A stretch of 64,000 bases of DNA, taken from positions 47,195,197 through 47,259,196 of the forward strand of contig CM046858.1 of NCBI GenBank assembly GCA_025617745.1, given 5' to 3'. Shown in pieces: positions 46,433 through 58,448 of this stretch. The notes beneath the pieces were generated by a model. That model was not told the DNA's origin and did no database searches. It worked only from the letters and a program-made list of their open reading frames with translations. How positions within the stretch are numbered: the first letter of the stretch is position 1; every line of letters starts with the position of its first letter. The stretch is from Heliocidaris erythrogramma. Its lineage: Eukaryota; Echinodermata; Echinoidea; Camarodonta; Echinometridae. The position numbers were made by a program, and so were the translations under genes.

Positions 46433-47942
46433 ATTCTTTAAACTAGAAATTCATGAGAAGGCTTAAAGAGGTGGGGAAATATCATAGTGTTGAATGTCTT
46501 AGTATCAGAAATGTGGTAATTTCTTGCATTTGCGTTGGTTTGCGTATTTTATTCACGAATGAAATCATTCTTTTCGAAATAATATGCTTTCAATCCAAAT
46601 TTTAATTCAGTTTGTAACGATTATTCCCATATGAAAAATAACTGACTTTAGCTGATGATAGGAAGACACATTTTTGCATCTTTTGCAGTCGTTTTCTCAT
46701 TTTGCAGTCAAAATCAATTTAGACTCAAACAATGAAAATCACAAATGCCATAAGCTAAATACATTTTGCAATTAATTTTTGGCACTTGGAAACATCCGAT
46801 ACAATTTGTTACTTAATTATTTGTCTTTAGATTAATGCGTTACATTACCATCTAAACCGCTTTAGGGTGACAATGATGCGCTTTAATTAGAAACTGGATG
46901 CAATTTCATACTGATGATTGAAAAGTTTACTAACAGGACTTATTTGTAAATGGCCGCTCTTTGAAATAATTGAAATTATTCCTGTACTCTCTAGCTAAAC
47001 ATTAAGAAAAGTGGTATTTCGGAGAAGAACATCCAAAGACAGTGTGAATTATTTCTAACCAAAAGACGGAATGGTTTCCCCTTTGCTCCCAACGCCACTT
47101 AGCATGAAGAAGAGACTGCTTCCTGCCAAACTTCATCCAATTTATATAGATCGCATTAACAGCTTTCATTACTTCATGGACTGACGAAATCCCAAGATAA
47201 TTGGACGACTTCATGACAGCATATCGACAACAGGGGCATTGATCTTAGAGATGTCACACATACGAAGAAAAAACCTCTCGAACATCTGTCTTATTGCGTC
47301 AAATGTTCCGCTCGAGTGATGCGTTTTTATATATGGAAGAAGAATACGAAGTTATGAAGAGCAATGTGTCTGTGTATAAGTCACGAAACTGGTGATTATA
47401 GCGTGATCATTGGCGCCGCCTCTCATAGGGCCCGGTTAGATGCCGATGCACTCCGGATAGTTTCTTGCTGTGTGAGCGACCTCTAAGGTGGTGGCTCAAG
47501 TTTGCTCCGGCGCTAATCCGGCGCTAATCGGAGCAAATGGAAGTGCCGTGGTTCATTTAAATTAACTTTTCTTTTTCTTCCAGTGATTTTGACAATATTC
47601 AACATCTGTTCTAATAGTACATTATCTACATGTATATAAAGTAATATGAATATAATTTTAAAAAACTTGCAATACAAGGAAGAAGGCGCGTTCCCAATAG
47701 GCGGACGCTTGTAGCGGGTACGCCTGAATACACACACACAATATATAATTTAATACAGGAAAATAAGAAAGGGACAAATAGAGGAAGGGAAGAGGATAGG
47801 GAACTTGGAGTAGAGAGAAAGGAAAAGGGCTGCAACATAGTAATAATCATAATGGAGTTGTATGGTATGCATGAATAATACAGTGGCAAGATATATATTA
47901 TGATTGGATCGGATTCCGTGCATACGTACGCTTAAAAACCAC

Positions 47943-47982
47943 AGGAGGTTTGGTTTAAACCATGGTTTAAACCAAACCTCCT
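47943..47982. repeat. perfect 40-bp palindrome
   Basis: AGGAGGTTTGGTTTAAACCA and its exact inverse meet with no spacer. The flanks on the right read TTGTGAATTCGGGCCC. It may be a collapsed foldback element with GGGCCCGAATTCACAA ends. Confidence 0.85.
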
Positions 47983-47994
47983 TTGTGAATTCGG

Positions 47995-48205
47995 GCCCAT
48001 AAGTGGATATGTCATCGGACTGTGCATCACATGATTTGCGGTTCGAATCCCGCCGCAGCACTAATGTCCTTTGGCAAGACATTGATCTACATTTGCCACT
48101 CTCCACCCAGGTGAATTAAAGGGTATCCGGTAGGAAGAAATTGCTTGAACGGCTTAGCGCCTATCACGGCGGCTTGGCTTCAGCCGGGGTAATGATGTGA
48201 TACTT
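47995..48205 (+). mobile_element. tRNA-derived SINE
   Basis: The head is TCATCGGACTGTGCATCACA with B box GTTCGAATCCC at 48041-48051. The body is CCTTTGGCAAGACATTGATC and CCACTCTCCACCCAGGTG, then GGCTTAGCGCC. The (ATT)n tail was not found. Same family as 1257-1548. Confidence 0.75.
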
Positions 48206-48299
48206 TTTGATAACCTCAGCAGAGTATATTTGTATGGGCTGGGTTCTATGATAAAAATGGACATATTAAAATAATATCATAATCACTCTGGACTTTATT

Positions 48300-48420
48300 T
48301 TTTCAAAGATTAAGGGTTAAGGTTAGGTTTGCAGTTGGGTTTAGGTTAAGTATAGCGATAGAATTGGGTTCAGGGATGGAGTTAGGATTTCGGTTTGGTT
48401 AGGGAATTGACCGCTGGACC
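48300..48420. repeat. degenerate GGTTAGG-rich stretch
   Basis: Imperfect GGGTTAAGG/GGTTAGG/GGGTTTAGG motifs. Too diverged and too short to be telomeric. Confidence 0.4.
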
Positions 48421-49093
48421 AATGGTCACTTAAGCAGATGTCCGAAAACGACGGGGCTGTCATGAACAAATGTGAATTACTCCATGTTTTCATTTCCGTT
48501 TATGTTTCTTTTTATCTTGTTTATTACAAATTCAAATAAATAGCAAAATTTCAATTTGTCCAATGCCATTTGGTCCGACCTCATCTATTTATTAGCAATT
48601 CGTCAATACAAAGTTTGTATAGTCTCCATAATTATGATGTTATAATAATTTCGTATTAACTTTTTTTTTATTTGCAATTGTTATTTTGTCTTTATCTATT
48701 TGGTATGTAAAAAATTTGCAGTATATGTATAGTGCGTAATAGGTCTATTCACGTTGTTCTGATATCCGATTGGTCTAATGAAAATAGTCAAGGGCAATTC
48801 CAGAGTGCTTTGTCATGGGACCTGAACATTTATTTAGATCAAAAGACATTTGTATCCAGTAGAATAAATGGTTAGTAGCATAATTACAACATATAATAAT
48901 TTCGACAACTGATGATTCGACTCTACGTAGGCAAAAAATAATACACTGTTTTGGCAGTAGGGTGAATAGTTATGGACAAATTGACAGACTTATACAAGTT
49001 TGGATATACCAGACAAATAGACATCATTTTTTGATTAGATAATTAACTGATTAGATAATTAACCAATCAGATTTAATTTAATTTAAAAAAACA

Positions 49094-49399
49094 GGGAGTT
49101 TTTCATAAAGCTGTTCGTAAAGTTACGCATGACTTTACGAAGTGCCAGATAGGATGCCCAAAGTTTTTCCTGTTTTTACAAAGTGTGACTGTATTTCCAA
49201 TAACCTCAATTAGAAAATTGCAAAAAATATACTTTGCATCAAAAATGTTTGTTATAATAAGAATGTTAATCTACACATTTCATACAGTTCAACTGTAGTT
49301 GATGCAGTTAAAAACGATTGGGCATCCCATTTGGCTTATCATATATAAGTCATTCGTAAAGTCGTGCGTAACTTTACGAACAGCTTTATAAAACACCCC
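49094..49399. mobile_element. MITE, CATAAAGCTGTTCGTAAAGT family, well preserved
   Basis: About 45 bp of inverted termini: left ..TCATAAAGCTGTTCGTAAAG, right (minus) ..TATAAAGCTGTTCGTAAAGT, both continuing TTACGCA-GACTTTACGAA. No coding content. Second copy at 42017-42291. Confidence 0.75.
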
Positions 49400-52300
49400 A
49401 CTGGACTAGTAGTATCTTTCATCAACATGTAAGTCATTAACAACATCATTTTCATCCTTATTTTGGTCGCTGTCGACAGTAAGGCAGTATGCATTATTTT
49501 AGAATCTACGAACGAGTCTTTATAATAAGTATGCGCCTCTTTATGATATATTTTCCATAATATACGGATATGAATCAGATAAAATGGGCAAAAAATCCTC
49601 AAGAAATAAGGAAACCAATATATACCTTTCTTTTTTTCTCAATGAAACAAAGTCAAGAATGCAATATTTTTTTTCTCTGAAATTACAGATGTCGATCCAA
49701 TTTGCAGAAAGTAGAACGCACTAAATGAGGCATTAATTTTATTCAGTATTGTAACCAAGATTCATGGATCGTGTTATAATTCTCTTTTGAATGGGGATTT
49801 GTTTTAAATTAATCGCTTTTCGACTGTATATCCCCTCTAAATATTAAGATACCGAAATGGTTACTGAACCCCGTGACAGTAGCTAGATATAGGACACTAT
49901 GATCAAGAAGTTAGCTATGATTGTCTTTATAATATTTAAAAAAAATTGAATGTGCAGTGGAACCAGTTAGAAATTGTGAAAGCAATATATTATTCTGCCT
50001 ATCAATATGGTATGCCTATATATTCTTAATAAAAACTCTAATTTGAAGCAGAAAATGGGAATATTCAGTTATGGATTACATGCGTAGTGCAAGCTATCCT
50101 CCCCCTCCCCTGCCCCCTCCCACCGATTTCTCTTTATTGGCACTCTCTGTTCTCTTAGAATAAAACAACGTATCGTCAGGAGAATGTATGCTTGTGATTA
50201 AAAGGGTGTTTGCCCGCGGGCAATGTTCGGCAAGTCGCCATGTTCGTCTTTCTACTTTTCACATGACATTTTCAATTCGGTCGAAGGTCCTACGTGACTT
50301 GTCTACCCATTATTGTTTTTATGCTTGGACTGATGACTCCAAAACAAAATGTATATTCATGGAAATATCTTCTCTCTTGTTAAGTATATTCATTTAAACT
50401 GCAGTATCCACCCACAGGGTACTAGATACGCCTCCAATTCCCACTTAAGATTATAACTCTTTTTCATTATGAAGCATTCTATCAAACTGATCAAAGGTCA
50501 TTTATTTGGAATTCTCGTCCACCAAAATTACCCCCCCCCCCACCTCCAAAAAAGAAAAAAAAGAAAAAAAAGAAAAGAAAGGGGAAAAAAATCTTGTACA
50601 ATTTCAGCCTCATTTAAAAAAATATGTAGGCCTACCTCACTGGAAAATATGTTTGAAATATGTTGTGTAGGACATTTCACAAACAAATATTTTTTTCAAA
50701 GCTTTTGATTAGATTTGCAGTAACATTAAATTTCACTTACTTTTGATAAGATCAATAAAAATATACATCAAAACTATTTACTATAAATTGAGAGGTTGTG
50801 TTTTACATTTTAAAGTATCAAAGAGGCCTATTCAATGAAACCCGCAACGAAAAGGAAAAAAAAACAGCGGAAGCCGACAAAAAGAGCCGCTTCATTTAAA
50901 GCTTATATCAATATTTGATTGATTATTTGCAAATATTTACTCGGAGCCCGAGGCTGTATTTGATCTAAATTGCTTGCATCCATTTTGTTTGAGCAGTTAG
51001 CACTTCGACCTAATTCAAGTCCAATTGTTCTCTGTTCGAATTGCAATCATCATCATGCCAAATTAATGTTTATATTATGTTGCCTACCATTACAGATCAT
51101 GTCAGTTGTAAAATGTTGAGTGTAAACAAATATTACAAACTCCTTGAGGCAAGTAGTATACTCTGGTTACGACATCTTGCATGGCACGAAACGGTGCTAA
51201 CAGTGAGAGCAACATCACAACTCGCTGAAGAAAAGGGGAAATAGGTATATGACATTAAAGAGGTGAATCAACATAAATGAAAATGTCCATTTATCAATTA
51301 ATCAATCCTAATTCACTCTAAATCAAAGTAAGTTAGGCCTAAAGCGAGTTTATACTCTTGAATGTCAATACATTAATGCAGTATATGAAAGCAATTATAA
51401 CTTATTGTATCTCTGTAAGTAACAGAACATAAGGGCAGAATCAACATAGTCTGCAAGCACAGACTCTGATTGACACTTTATTAGAAAATCATTGTGTCTT
51501 GGGAGAAGCCTAACCCAGGTTCCTACTGGTTGTGTCTGTGTCAGGAGCAGCTATAGTACAGGGCCTATGGCAGTCTTACAGCACAGACACTATAACACTG
51601 TTTCGACTTACAATGGTTTGTTCTTTCTCATTGATTGAAAACAGGTACAAAAATTCACCGACAAACGCGTTTATCATATTTTCATGTGCCTTTTTAACTC
51701 TTAAATTGCTGCATGGGCGAAGGCACAGATTAGGTATCACAGTTTATTTTATGTTTTTCCGGGGGGGGGGGGCGCGTGGGGGATTGTGTGGATTCATTCT
51801 AATTTATTCAGCGATATTGAAAGGTGTCCTTGCGAAGTGTCTAATTTCTCTCATTATACAGCTCATATTCCTAACACTGTACACCAGGGCATTTTAACTA
51901 TTAATGACACTGGGAAATATGCGGTATATGAAAATGGTTTTACACGTTGAAAGTAAAAAAGACAGAAGATTTAGGATAAATAATTTCCTAGCCTGAGCAA
52001 GTTCTGTGATAACTCCTTCGTCTGAGATTAGATTTCGCAGGCATCGGCTGGGGAGGATTTACTAAACAAAGTGCATTGAATATGTGACTATCTCTCATCG
52101 ATTCTGCCTTTCATTCTCTATCTCTCACAGTCATGATACCCGAGACATGAATAGCATTAAGTCAAAGTTTGGTAAAAAGACACGGGGAATGTATTTCGAG
52201 GATTACCGGGAAAAAAGGGGGCTGAGGTATTGGATTACATCGAGATGAGAAGATTCAGAGGAGAAAAAGGGGTTATGTGAATGATATATTGATGGAATTG

Positions 52301-52400
52301 TTGGGATGAATAGGAACTCTGAATAAAAGAGGGATGAAACAAGATTCTAGTACAGAAAGTGAAAATAGCTTGGGAAACATGAGAGATAAAGAGGTAATGG
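49400..52400. other. intergenic, nothing recognised
   Basis: AT-rich sequence with C and A/G tracts (50528-50590) and a G tract at 51762. The 121-codon frame at 51532-51897 crosses the G tract and shows no domain. Confidence 0.4.
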
Positions 52401-52405
52401 TATGT

Positions 52406-52408
<3 letters not shown>

Positions 52409-52436
<28 letters not shown>

Positions 52437-52438
52437 TA
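52409..52438. repeat. (GA)n microsatellite
   Basis: About 14 GA units, in a broader GA-rich region (52380-52620). Confidence 0.9.
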
Positions 52439-52619
52439 GGCATGCAGATCTATAGGTGAGGAAGAGAGATGAAAAATAGAGAAAGATATGATGGATGAGA
52501 AAAAAGGAAAAGATTTAGTGAAAAGGATTGTTAATGTGTTGTGGGAGAAGAGAAAGAGGACAGATATCAGAGGGAGAAAATTAGAGAGAGGGGGTCTTAT
52601 ACAGGGTTAGGGAGCTCGG

Positions 52620-54109
52620 TATATACAAAAGGAAATAGAATTCAGCAAATAATTTATGAAGGTGACTTGTAGAGCCATGAATTATTATAAAAAGAAAATA
52701 GAGACGTAACAGACTGATTAAGGCTTTTATTATTGTATATATAGCTATAAAGTTACTTTAAAAATATATTTATATATTATTGTAAATCTAAATGGATTAG
52801 AAAAACAAAACAGGTTTTGTATACGATTTATTTGAAAAATAAAATGCAGACAAGCCTTAGTATGATCATGGTATAATATGTCTTTTGGACCATTCATCAA
52901 TAAACAAAAAGGAAAAATGATGTTTATTGTATCAGAATTCGTCAGTTGATTTGTATCTGTTTCTAAGATGAAATAATTCTCATTGAAATATCCACATCTT
53001 TGATATAAAACATGTAATTACTAATATTACTTATATTTCGCAATATCTTCTTTTGACTTTTCAAATTTAAAGAAATCAAAGAAAGGTTTTGGTTTTTCAG
53101 ATTTGCTAAATTCGGCTGGAAAAAAAAAACATGGCAATGGAATGTTCGCAAAATAGAATAGAAAGTTACTGTCACAGCATAAGTACACATCACAGTTTTT
53201 CCTAGAAGAGCTTTCGAAAGTTATATACATGTGTTCTTCTTCTTTTAGTGGACCCCATTTCAAGGCCTGATATCTCTTGGGACATTTCTGCGCCAGCCAA
53301 ACGGATACCCTAATCAATCTAAAAGCTTAAACCAATTTCCGAACCTTTGCCAATATCAATAATTTTGCATTATCAGTGTAACTTAGGATATACATACATG
53401 GAATTTTCTGCTGTTATGTAAACCCTCCCCATCTCCGCCTACAGTAGGCCCCTTCGTCCAGTACAGCTATAACAGCAGCATTTCAAGTTGTCGCATAAGT
53501 GCAAGTTTATACGGAACAGATCCCTGCGGACAACCAACTCTTGATCCAACAAGGATTTTGCGTGGCAAGTTCTCAGCAAACAGGCGCCGCAAGATCTAGG
53601 TTTTTTATCACGGAATCTTTGAACCACCCAATCCCGTTGTATTTGCACACATTTTACAGTAACTGCTCAAGGATGTCCTGTTAAACTCAAATGTCAACAT
53701 GGCTTGTGTGTCTCTATACGATGTGATATTATACTCGGCTCATAATACCCTTCATGGTGAGAAGGTGTCGGGGAATAATGTGAGAGTGTTAGAAACAGGA
53801 CGACGAGGGCGTTTTGATTTTAGCGCACGATGCGCTTCCTCGTTCTCGTGTCCTATCCGACCGCTTAGAAGAGGACGGTCGTAGGTTTATCAAACACATG
53901 TATGTATATGAAGGAAAAACAGACTGTGATCTGAATATGTGACATCTGTTAGTATACAGTTATTACGAAAATGCCTACTTTTTCATCAATTACTGAAAAG
54001 GGGCCTACAATGCTTTGTCCGTGATTCCCATTTTCCCTCGATATTATCAATTCTAATATTTTTATACGAATATCATTAACAACATACATGCATAATCTTT
54101 TTTACGAGG
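52620..54109. other. intergenic, nothing recognised
   Basis: The part at 53410-53880 is less AT-rich and has 60-70-codon frames on both strands. None has a signal, domain or convincing splice sites. Confidence 0.35.
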
Positions 54110-54358
54110 CTGCCATCCATCTCCAGCCTAACCGCTCACGATGGTGGTCTCCTACGTTCTAAATTACCTCTCCAGTTTACTGGAGAAAAATATTTACATA
54201 GGTCTATTATATTCCTTTGTTTTTATGCTTTGTCTTATGTTTATGGTATACTATTATTGTACATGATTTTTTACATATGTAATACTTATGTAAAAATTCC
54301 ATTTATTGTATGTTATTAGAACGCAGAAATAAAAGCAAACAAACAAACAAACAAATAT
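54110..54358 (+). mobile_element. LINE-like 3' UTR copy with (CAAA)n tail
   Basis: Contains CCATCTCCAGCCTAACCGCT, GTTCTAAATTACCTCTC, TGTACATGATTTTTTACATA and TTAGAACGCAGAAATAAAAG, ending in (CAAA)n. The inverted copy at 56671-56935 shares the whole order. The tail and one-ended structure suggest a non-LTR element 3' end. No reverse-transcriptase frame is attached. Confidence 0.6.
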
Positions 54359-56180
54359 CTAAAGCATTACTTATTGTTATAATGAAATAAAAGCTGTACG
54401 ATTGGATCAAGAAGAACCTACATCAAAGCGCATAATATATTTAAATTCACAGTTCATACCTCAATTTGAAAAAGGGTCCTTTAATATGTCCATCATCTTT
54501 TAGGATTTCCCTGATAGTGACAATGACATGTTCATGCAAGTGATTTACCCCAAGTTAACTAATATAACACATTGGTCTTTATTTGAACAATTTGCGTATA
54601 CATATAGAGAGCCTGTCACGGTATTTTTTCCAAAAATCACTGGCTCTTTTTATTTTATGATACAATGTAATAAATTTTAAAAAAAAACATATTGGTTAAA
54701 ATGAGGGTAATTTCTTGTCCGACTTACTTACATGCCCAACTCGAGTATTTCTCTTTCTTCTCAATTTGTGTTTAAAAGGCGAATTTTTTACAGTGTATTA
54801 TAATGTTTAGTGTCAAATCACTACGTTTTGCTTTCACGATTATAAAGAAATGTTGCTGTAGATGATTCAGTTCATTATTTAGGTTGTGTGAACTGATGCT
54901 ATCGTGGCTCCTTTGTGTGCAATAAATTGGAAATAGCAGAGTGATGACCCGAAATGATGATGGTCAGATTCTGCCCAGCGCCTCAACAAATGGTTGACTC
55001 ACCAAGATCTACAATTAATAATTGAGCACACATCTAAGGGAAAGTCATTATTGGTAAGTTTCTTAAGTTGGTATGATCTTACAATAATTCACGGACGCTT
55101 TTCAAATTGATTGCATCGAAATTTTATGATTTTTTTTTCAAAAGGAAATAATATCAAAATACGTAATTGATGATTCACAGCTCATATCTAAATTTGTGAT
55201 ATTCCTGTTTTATATTTCCATTATCTTCATTAAATTCTTTAAAATATTGCATAGATTGTCACAAAAGGACATGTAATAATCGTAGATTTATAATAAGTCT
55301 ACTCAAACTACTTATTACACACCTATTAATTACTACATGGCCATGATGGCGGTGTAGAAACACTCATCCCATTTCATGTACAGAAATAGAAACTCTTCCA
55401 TTCCTATTTCATTCTCTTTCGAGTCTTTGATCGACAATGTGAAGCGGGCTATTTCGCGATCGTCCGTACTTGGGGCATCCTCGACGTGACTCAAGCGGTA
55501 ATCTTGTCACGCCTCTCGCCGGGTCCCTAGGGGCGAAGCAATAGCGGCGACCCCATACAAGCAGTTAGATCATGACTGAGATGAGATAAATGGCAGGTTG
55601 GATAGATCTCGATCAAAGATGGAAGGAGACGTATGGCGAGTCCCTGCATGGTGAAGGCGTTTATCTATTACCCACAGTCATGTATCCCTATGGAGTTTGA
55701 CTGTCCTCATTACCATCAGTAGCGTAGATATGGGGGAGGGGAGGAATACAAGGAACACGAGGGACAGGTGCGCCCCCCCCCCCCCCTTCCAGTCGAAAAA
55801 AAAACGAGTGAGAAAAAAAAAGAAAGGGAACGGGAAAGGCACTATAATGAGCAGATAAATGGTCCCCTTTTAATACCCCCCCCCCTTCTTAATGACCCTT
55901 TTCAGTTCCATTTTAATCACGGGGGAAGAATAATTCACCCCCTTGCACCAGTCACCCCTCATTGGCTATACCCAAGGCCCCACTCTATGCCAATAATTAT
56001 CATCTATATGATAGAGTTAGAACAAGTCATCATGGCCGCCTCCTCATGTTCTCATTATGGACAAATAAACGATATAATTATAACCTATGATTTCCATAAT
56101 TATCTTTCCACATGACACGTTATTTTGCTGACGTTTGGCGAGCCATCTGACTGATATTATACAAAAATGGGTGCAAAATA
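54359..56180. other. intergenic, nothing recognised
   Basis: AT-rich sequence with a lone GCGTAGATATGGGGGAGG end near 55720 and C tracts at 55775 and 55877. No gene seen. Confidence 0.4.
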
Positions 56181-56312
56181 GTTTCGTTTCATAAAAATTG
56201 TTATCAGAGACAATTTCTATGACAAATTTACTCTCAGCCAATCAGATGCAAGGATTTCAGTAGCTTATAACAACTATCGTAAATTATTGATAACAAGTTT
56301 TATGAAGCGGGA
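56181..56312. mobile_element. small MITE, GGGAGCGTTTCATCA family, copy 2 (worn)
   Basis: Shares CAGCCAATCAGATGCAAGGA and TTTCAGTAGCTTATAACAAC with the other copies. The right end ATGAAGCGGGAGCC survives; the left end is worn. Confidence 0.65.
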
Positions 56313-56369
56313 GCCTTGTGCTTTTCTTTGCATTACTGAAGAATGCAATAATTTCCTTAGTAAGATCTT

Positions 56370-56502
56370 GGGAGCGTTTCATCAAGTGTTTTGTCAGTGA
56401 TTTTTACAGACAACTGTTATAAGCTGAAATCATTGCATCTGATTGGCTGAGAGCAAATTTGTCAGTAAAAATCACCGACAATACGCTTGATGAAACGCTC
56501 CC
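56370..56502. mobile_element. small MITE, GGGAGCGTTTCATCA family, copy 3 (intact ends)
   Basis: GGGAGCGTTTCATCAAGTGT at the left is inverted at the right (GGGAGCGTTTCATCAAGCGT on the minus strand). The arms extend about 45 bp through GTCAGTGATTTTTAC. The interior is inverted relative to copies 1 and 2. Confidence 0.8.
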
Positions 56503-56670
56503 CCGTTATACTGTAGGCAATAATACAATCGAAATGACGCCTCGTGTTCCAGAGGTATAATTTTTTTTTCTGTTTAATAAAATATAATAATTATACTTTA
56601 AAAATCTGAAGTTATGAGCGATATGAATAACATATGTTTATAGCTAAATGTGTAACTTTGTTTTTGTGGT

Positions 56671-56935
56671 TTTGTTTTGTTTTGTTTTTGCAGTGTTTTT
56701 CTTTGCTTTTATTTCTGCGTTCTAATAACAAATACAATAAATTAAATGTTTACGTAAGTATTACATAAGTAGAAAATCATGTACAATAATAGTATACAAT
56801 AAACATAATACAAAGCATACAAACATGAATAAGGAATATAATAGACATATGTAATTTTTTTTTTTCTCAAATAAACTAGAGAGGTAATTTAGAACGCAGG
56901 AGACCGCCAACGTTAGCGGTTAGGCTGGAGATAAT
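56671..56935 (-). mobile_element. LINE-like 3' UTR copy, inverted partner of 54110-54358
   Basis: Read on the minus strand: CTCCAGCCTAACCGCTAACG, GCGTTCTAAATTACCTCT, TGTACATGATTTTCTACTTA, TTAGAACGCAGAAATAAAAG and an A/C tail (plus strand TTTGTTTTGTTTTG). Same order as the plus-strand copy 2.3 kb away. Confidence 0.6.
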
Positions 56936-57014
56936 AATGATGTTAATGATGATGATAATGATGGTAATGATGATTATTATGATGAAGATGATGATGATGA
57001 TAGTGAGGATGATG
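56936..57014. repeat. GAT trinucleotide microsatellite
   Basis: Imperfect (GAT)n with AAT variants. Confidence 0.85.
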
Positions 57015-58157
57015 CATTAGGCGTAGACGACATTTCTTCACAGCAAAAGATTTGGACAATTCCAGTCTGTTTTATATAAATTAGCAATTTTATTGAATAA
57101 GGATAATATTTGTCTGTCCAAGAAGAATAATTGTGGAAAAACATTAGAAATAATCATAATTAAAATCACAAGACCTAAAATCTACACAATATAAATGGGC
57201 TTGTATGAGCAGGTTCCCATGATAACATAATCGAATTATTTTATCATATGTTTCTTCTACCAACCACTACCAAGGATTAAAGTGATTTGTTGTTTTCTTA
57301 GGACTAGCCTATAACCTATTTCACCTATTACTCATAATAACAATTTACATAATAAAGTGTACGGTCCCGTTGATATGTTCACATTGATATCATTCCCATC
57401 ATTTCTCCATGGAATATGTCGAATCTGTGTATAATGATGACGAAAAAGATGACAATATTTTTCTTTGTAATTTAAAGATTCAGCAGAGAAGATTTACCGG
57501 CGAGGGGATCGAGACATGCGGAAACGTTATTTTCTTAACCGCGTATTTTTTCTGACGTGTCCATGACATGTGTTCAGCTTTCAAAGCTGCACACTTTATA
57601 CTGAGCCTGTCAGTATGATAAAAGCGTCTACCAACTTGGTTTCAACAAATTAGAAAGTTCTCAGGAGACAACATTGTTGTCATGATATCATAAGCATTTG
57701 TAACGGAAGATAGTCTTCTTTGTCCAATCACTCTTCTCCGTCAATGAACAGCTCAACTGTTAAAAATAATAAAGTATTGTGTTCAAGAATAGGAACACGC
57801 CAAACAGAAAATAGAAGAAAAAAACATCAAAATGAAAAGGACACAACATTGTACAAGTTAATCATTGTTTTACAATCTTGCGACATATCTTACTTAGCCA
57901 AAGCCAGCGTCAAAAAAAATCAATACAACTTGACATTGGTATACAAGGTAAAACCACAAGATACTGGCCAAATACATCGCGTTACTGACTCAGTGTCATT
58001 GAACAAATGCTGAAATACTGATGCCTTTTCCCTAATATATTTTTTAAGATATCACATGACACGAGACGCACGACATTGTTAAATAGGGTTTGACAATTAA
58101 GCGTTCATTTAAAACTATCCTATAGATATTACACTGTAGCATCAGTGTTATCTTATG
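57015..58157. other. intergenic, nothing recognised
   Basis: AT-rich sequence. The 97-codon plus-strand frame at 57720-58013 is Lys/Ser/Thr-rich with no recognised domain. Confidence 0.35.
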
Positions 58158-58448
58158 CTATATTGCTAATCGAACGTATTGCTTATGGCGCCAGATTTTG
58201 CTAACTGTTGAACCCCAACCATTTCTAGGATAGTCAAGAGGATTTTTTTTAATGCAGAAATAATGGTCCACTTTCTCGTCAGCATAACAATTACAAGCTA
58301 CATTTGGGAAAAGCCTATATATGATATTGATTAGAATACTTGTATATAGTATAAAGAGAAGGGGACCAAGACGTGACCCTTGAGGAACCCCACTGAGTAA
58401 ACAAACAAAACACCAGGAGGGTTCACATGATAACTGGCAATCATGCAT
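58158..58448 (-). mobile_element. decayed LINE reverse-transcriptase fragment
   Basis: A 96-codon minus-strand frame carries the RT block SGVPQGSRLGPLLFILYTSI and CNCYADEKV, the latter a changed form of the catalytic YADD. Sequence on both sides of these blocks is no longer recognisable. This is an old 5'- and 3'-truncated non-LTR fragment, independent of the LINE at 33593-34989. Confidence 0.75.

Noticed and set aside
48300-48420. Telomere-like GGTTAGG motifs
   Set aside because: Motifs are irregular and short, with no array; not evidence of an interstitial telomere.
53410-53884. Less AT-rich region with frames on both strands as a possible gene
   Set aside because: No domain, no consistent frame, no convincing splice sites.
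57720-58013. 97-codon plus-strand frame
   Set aside because: Compositionally simple (Lys/Asn/Ser/Thr) with no recognised domain and an AT-rich setting.
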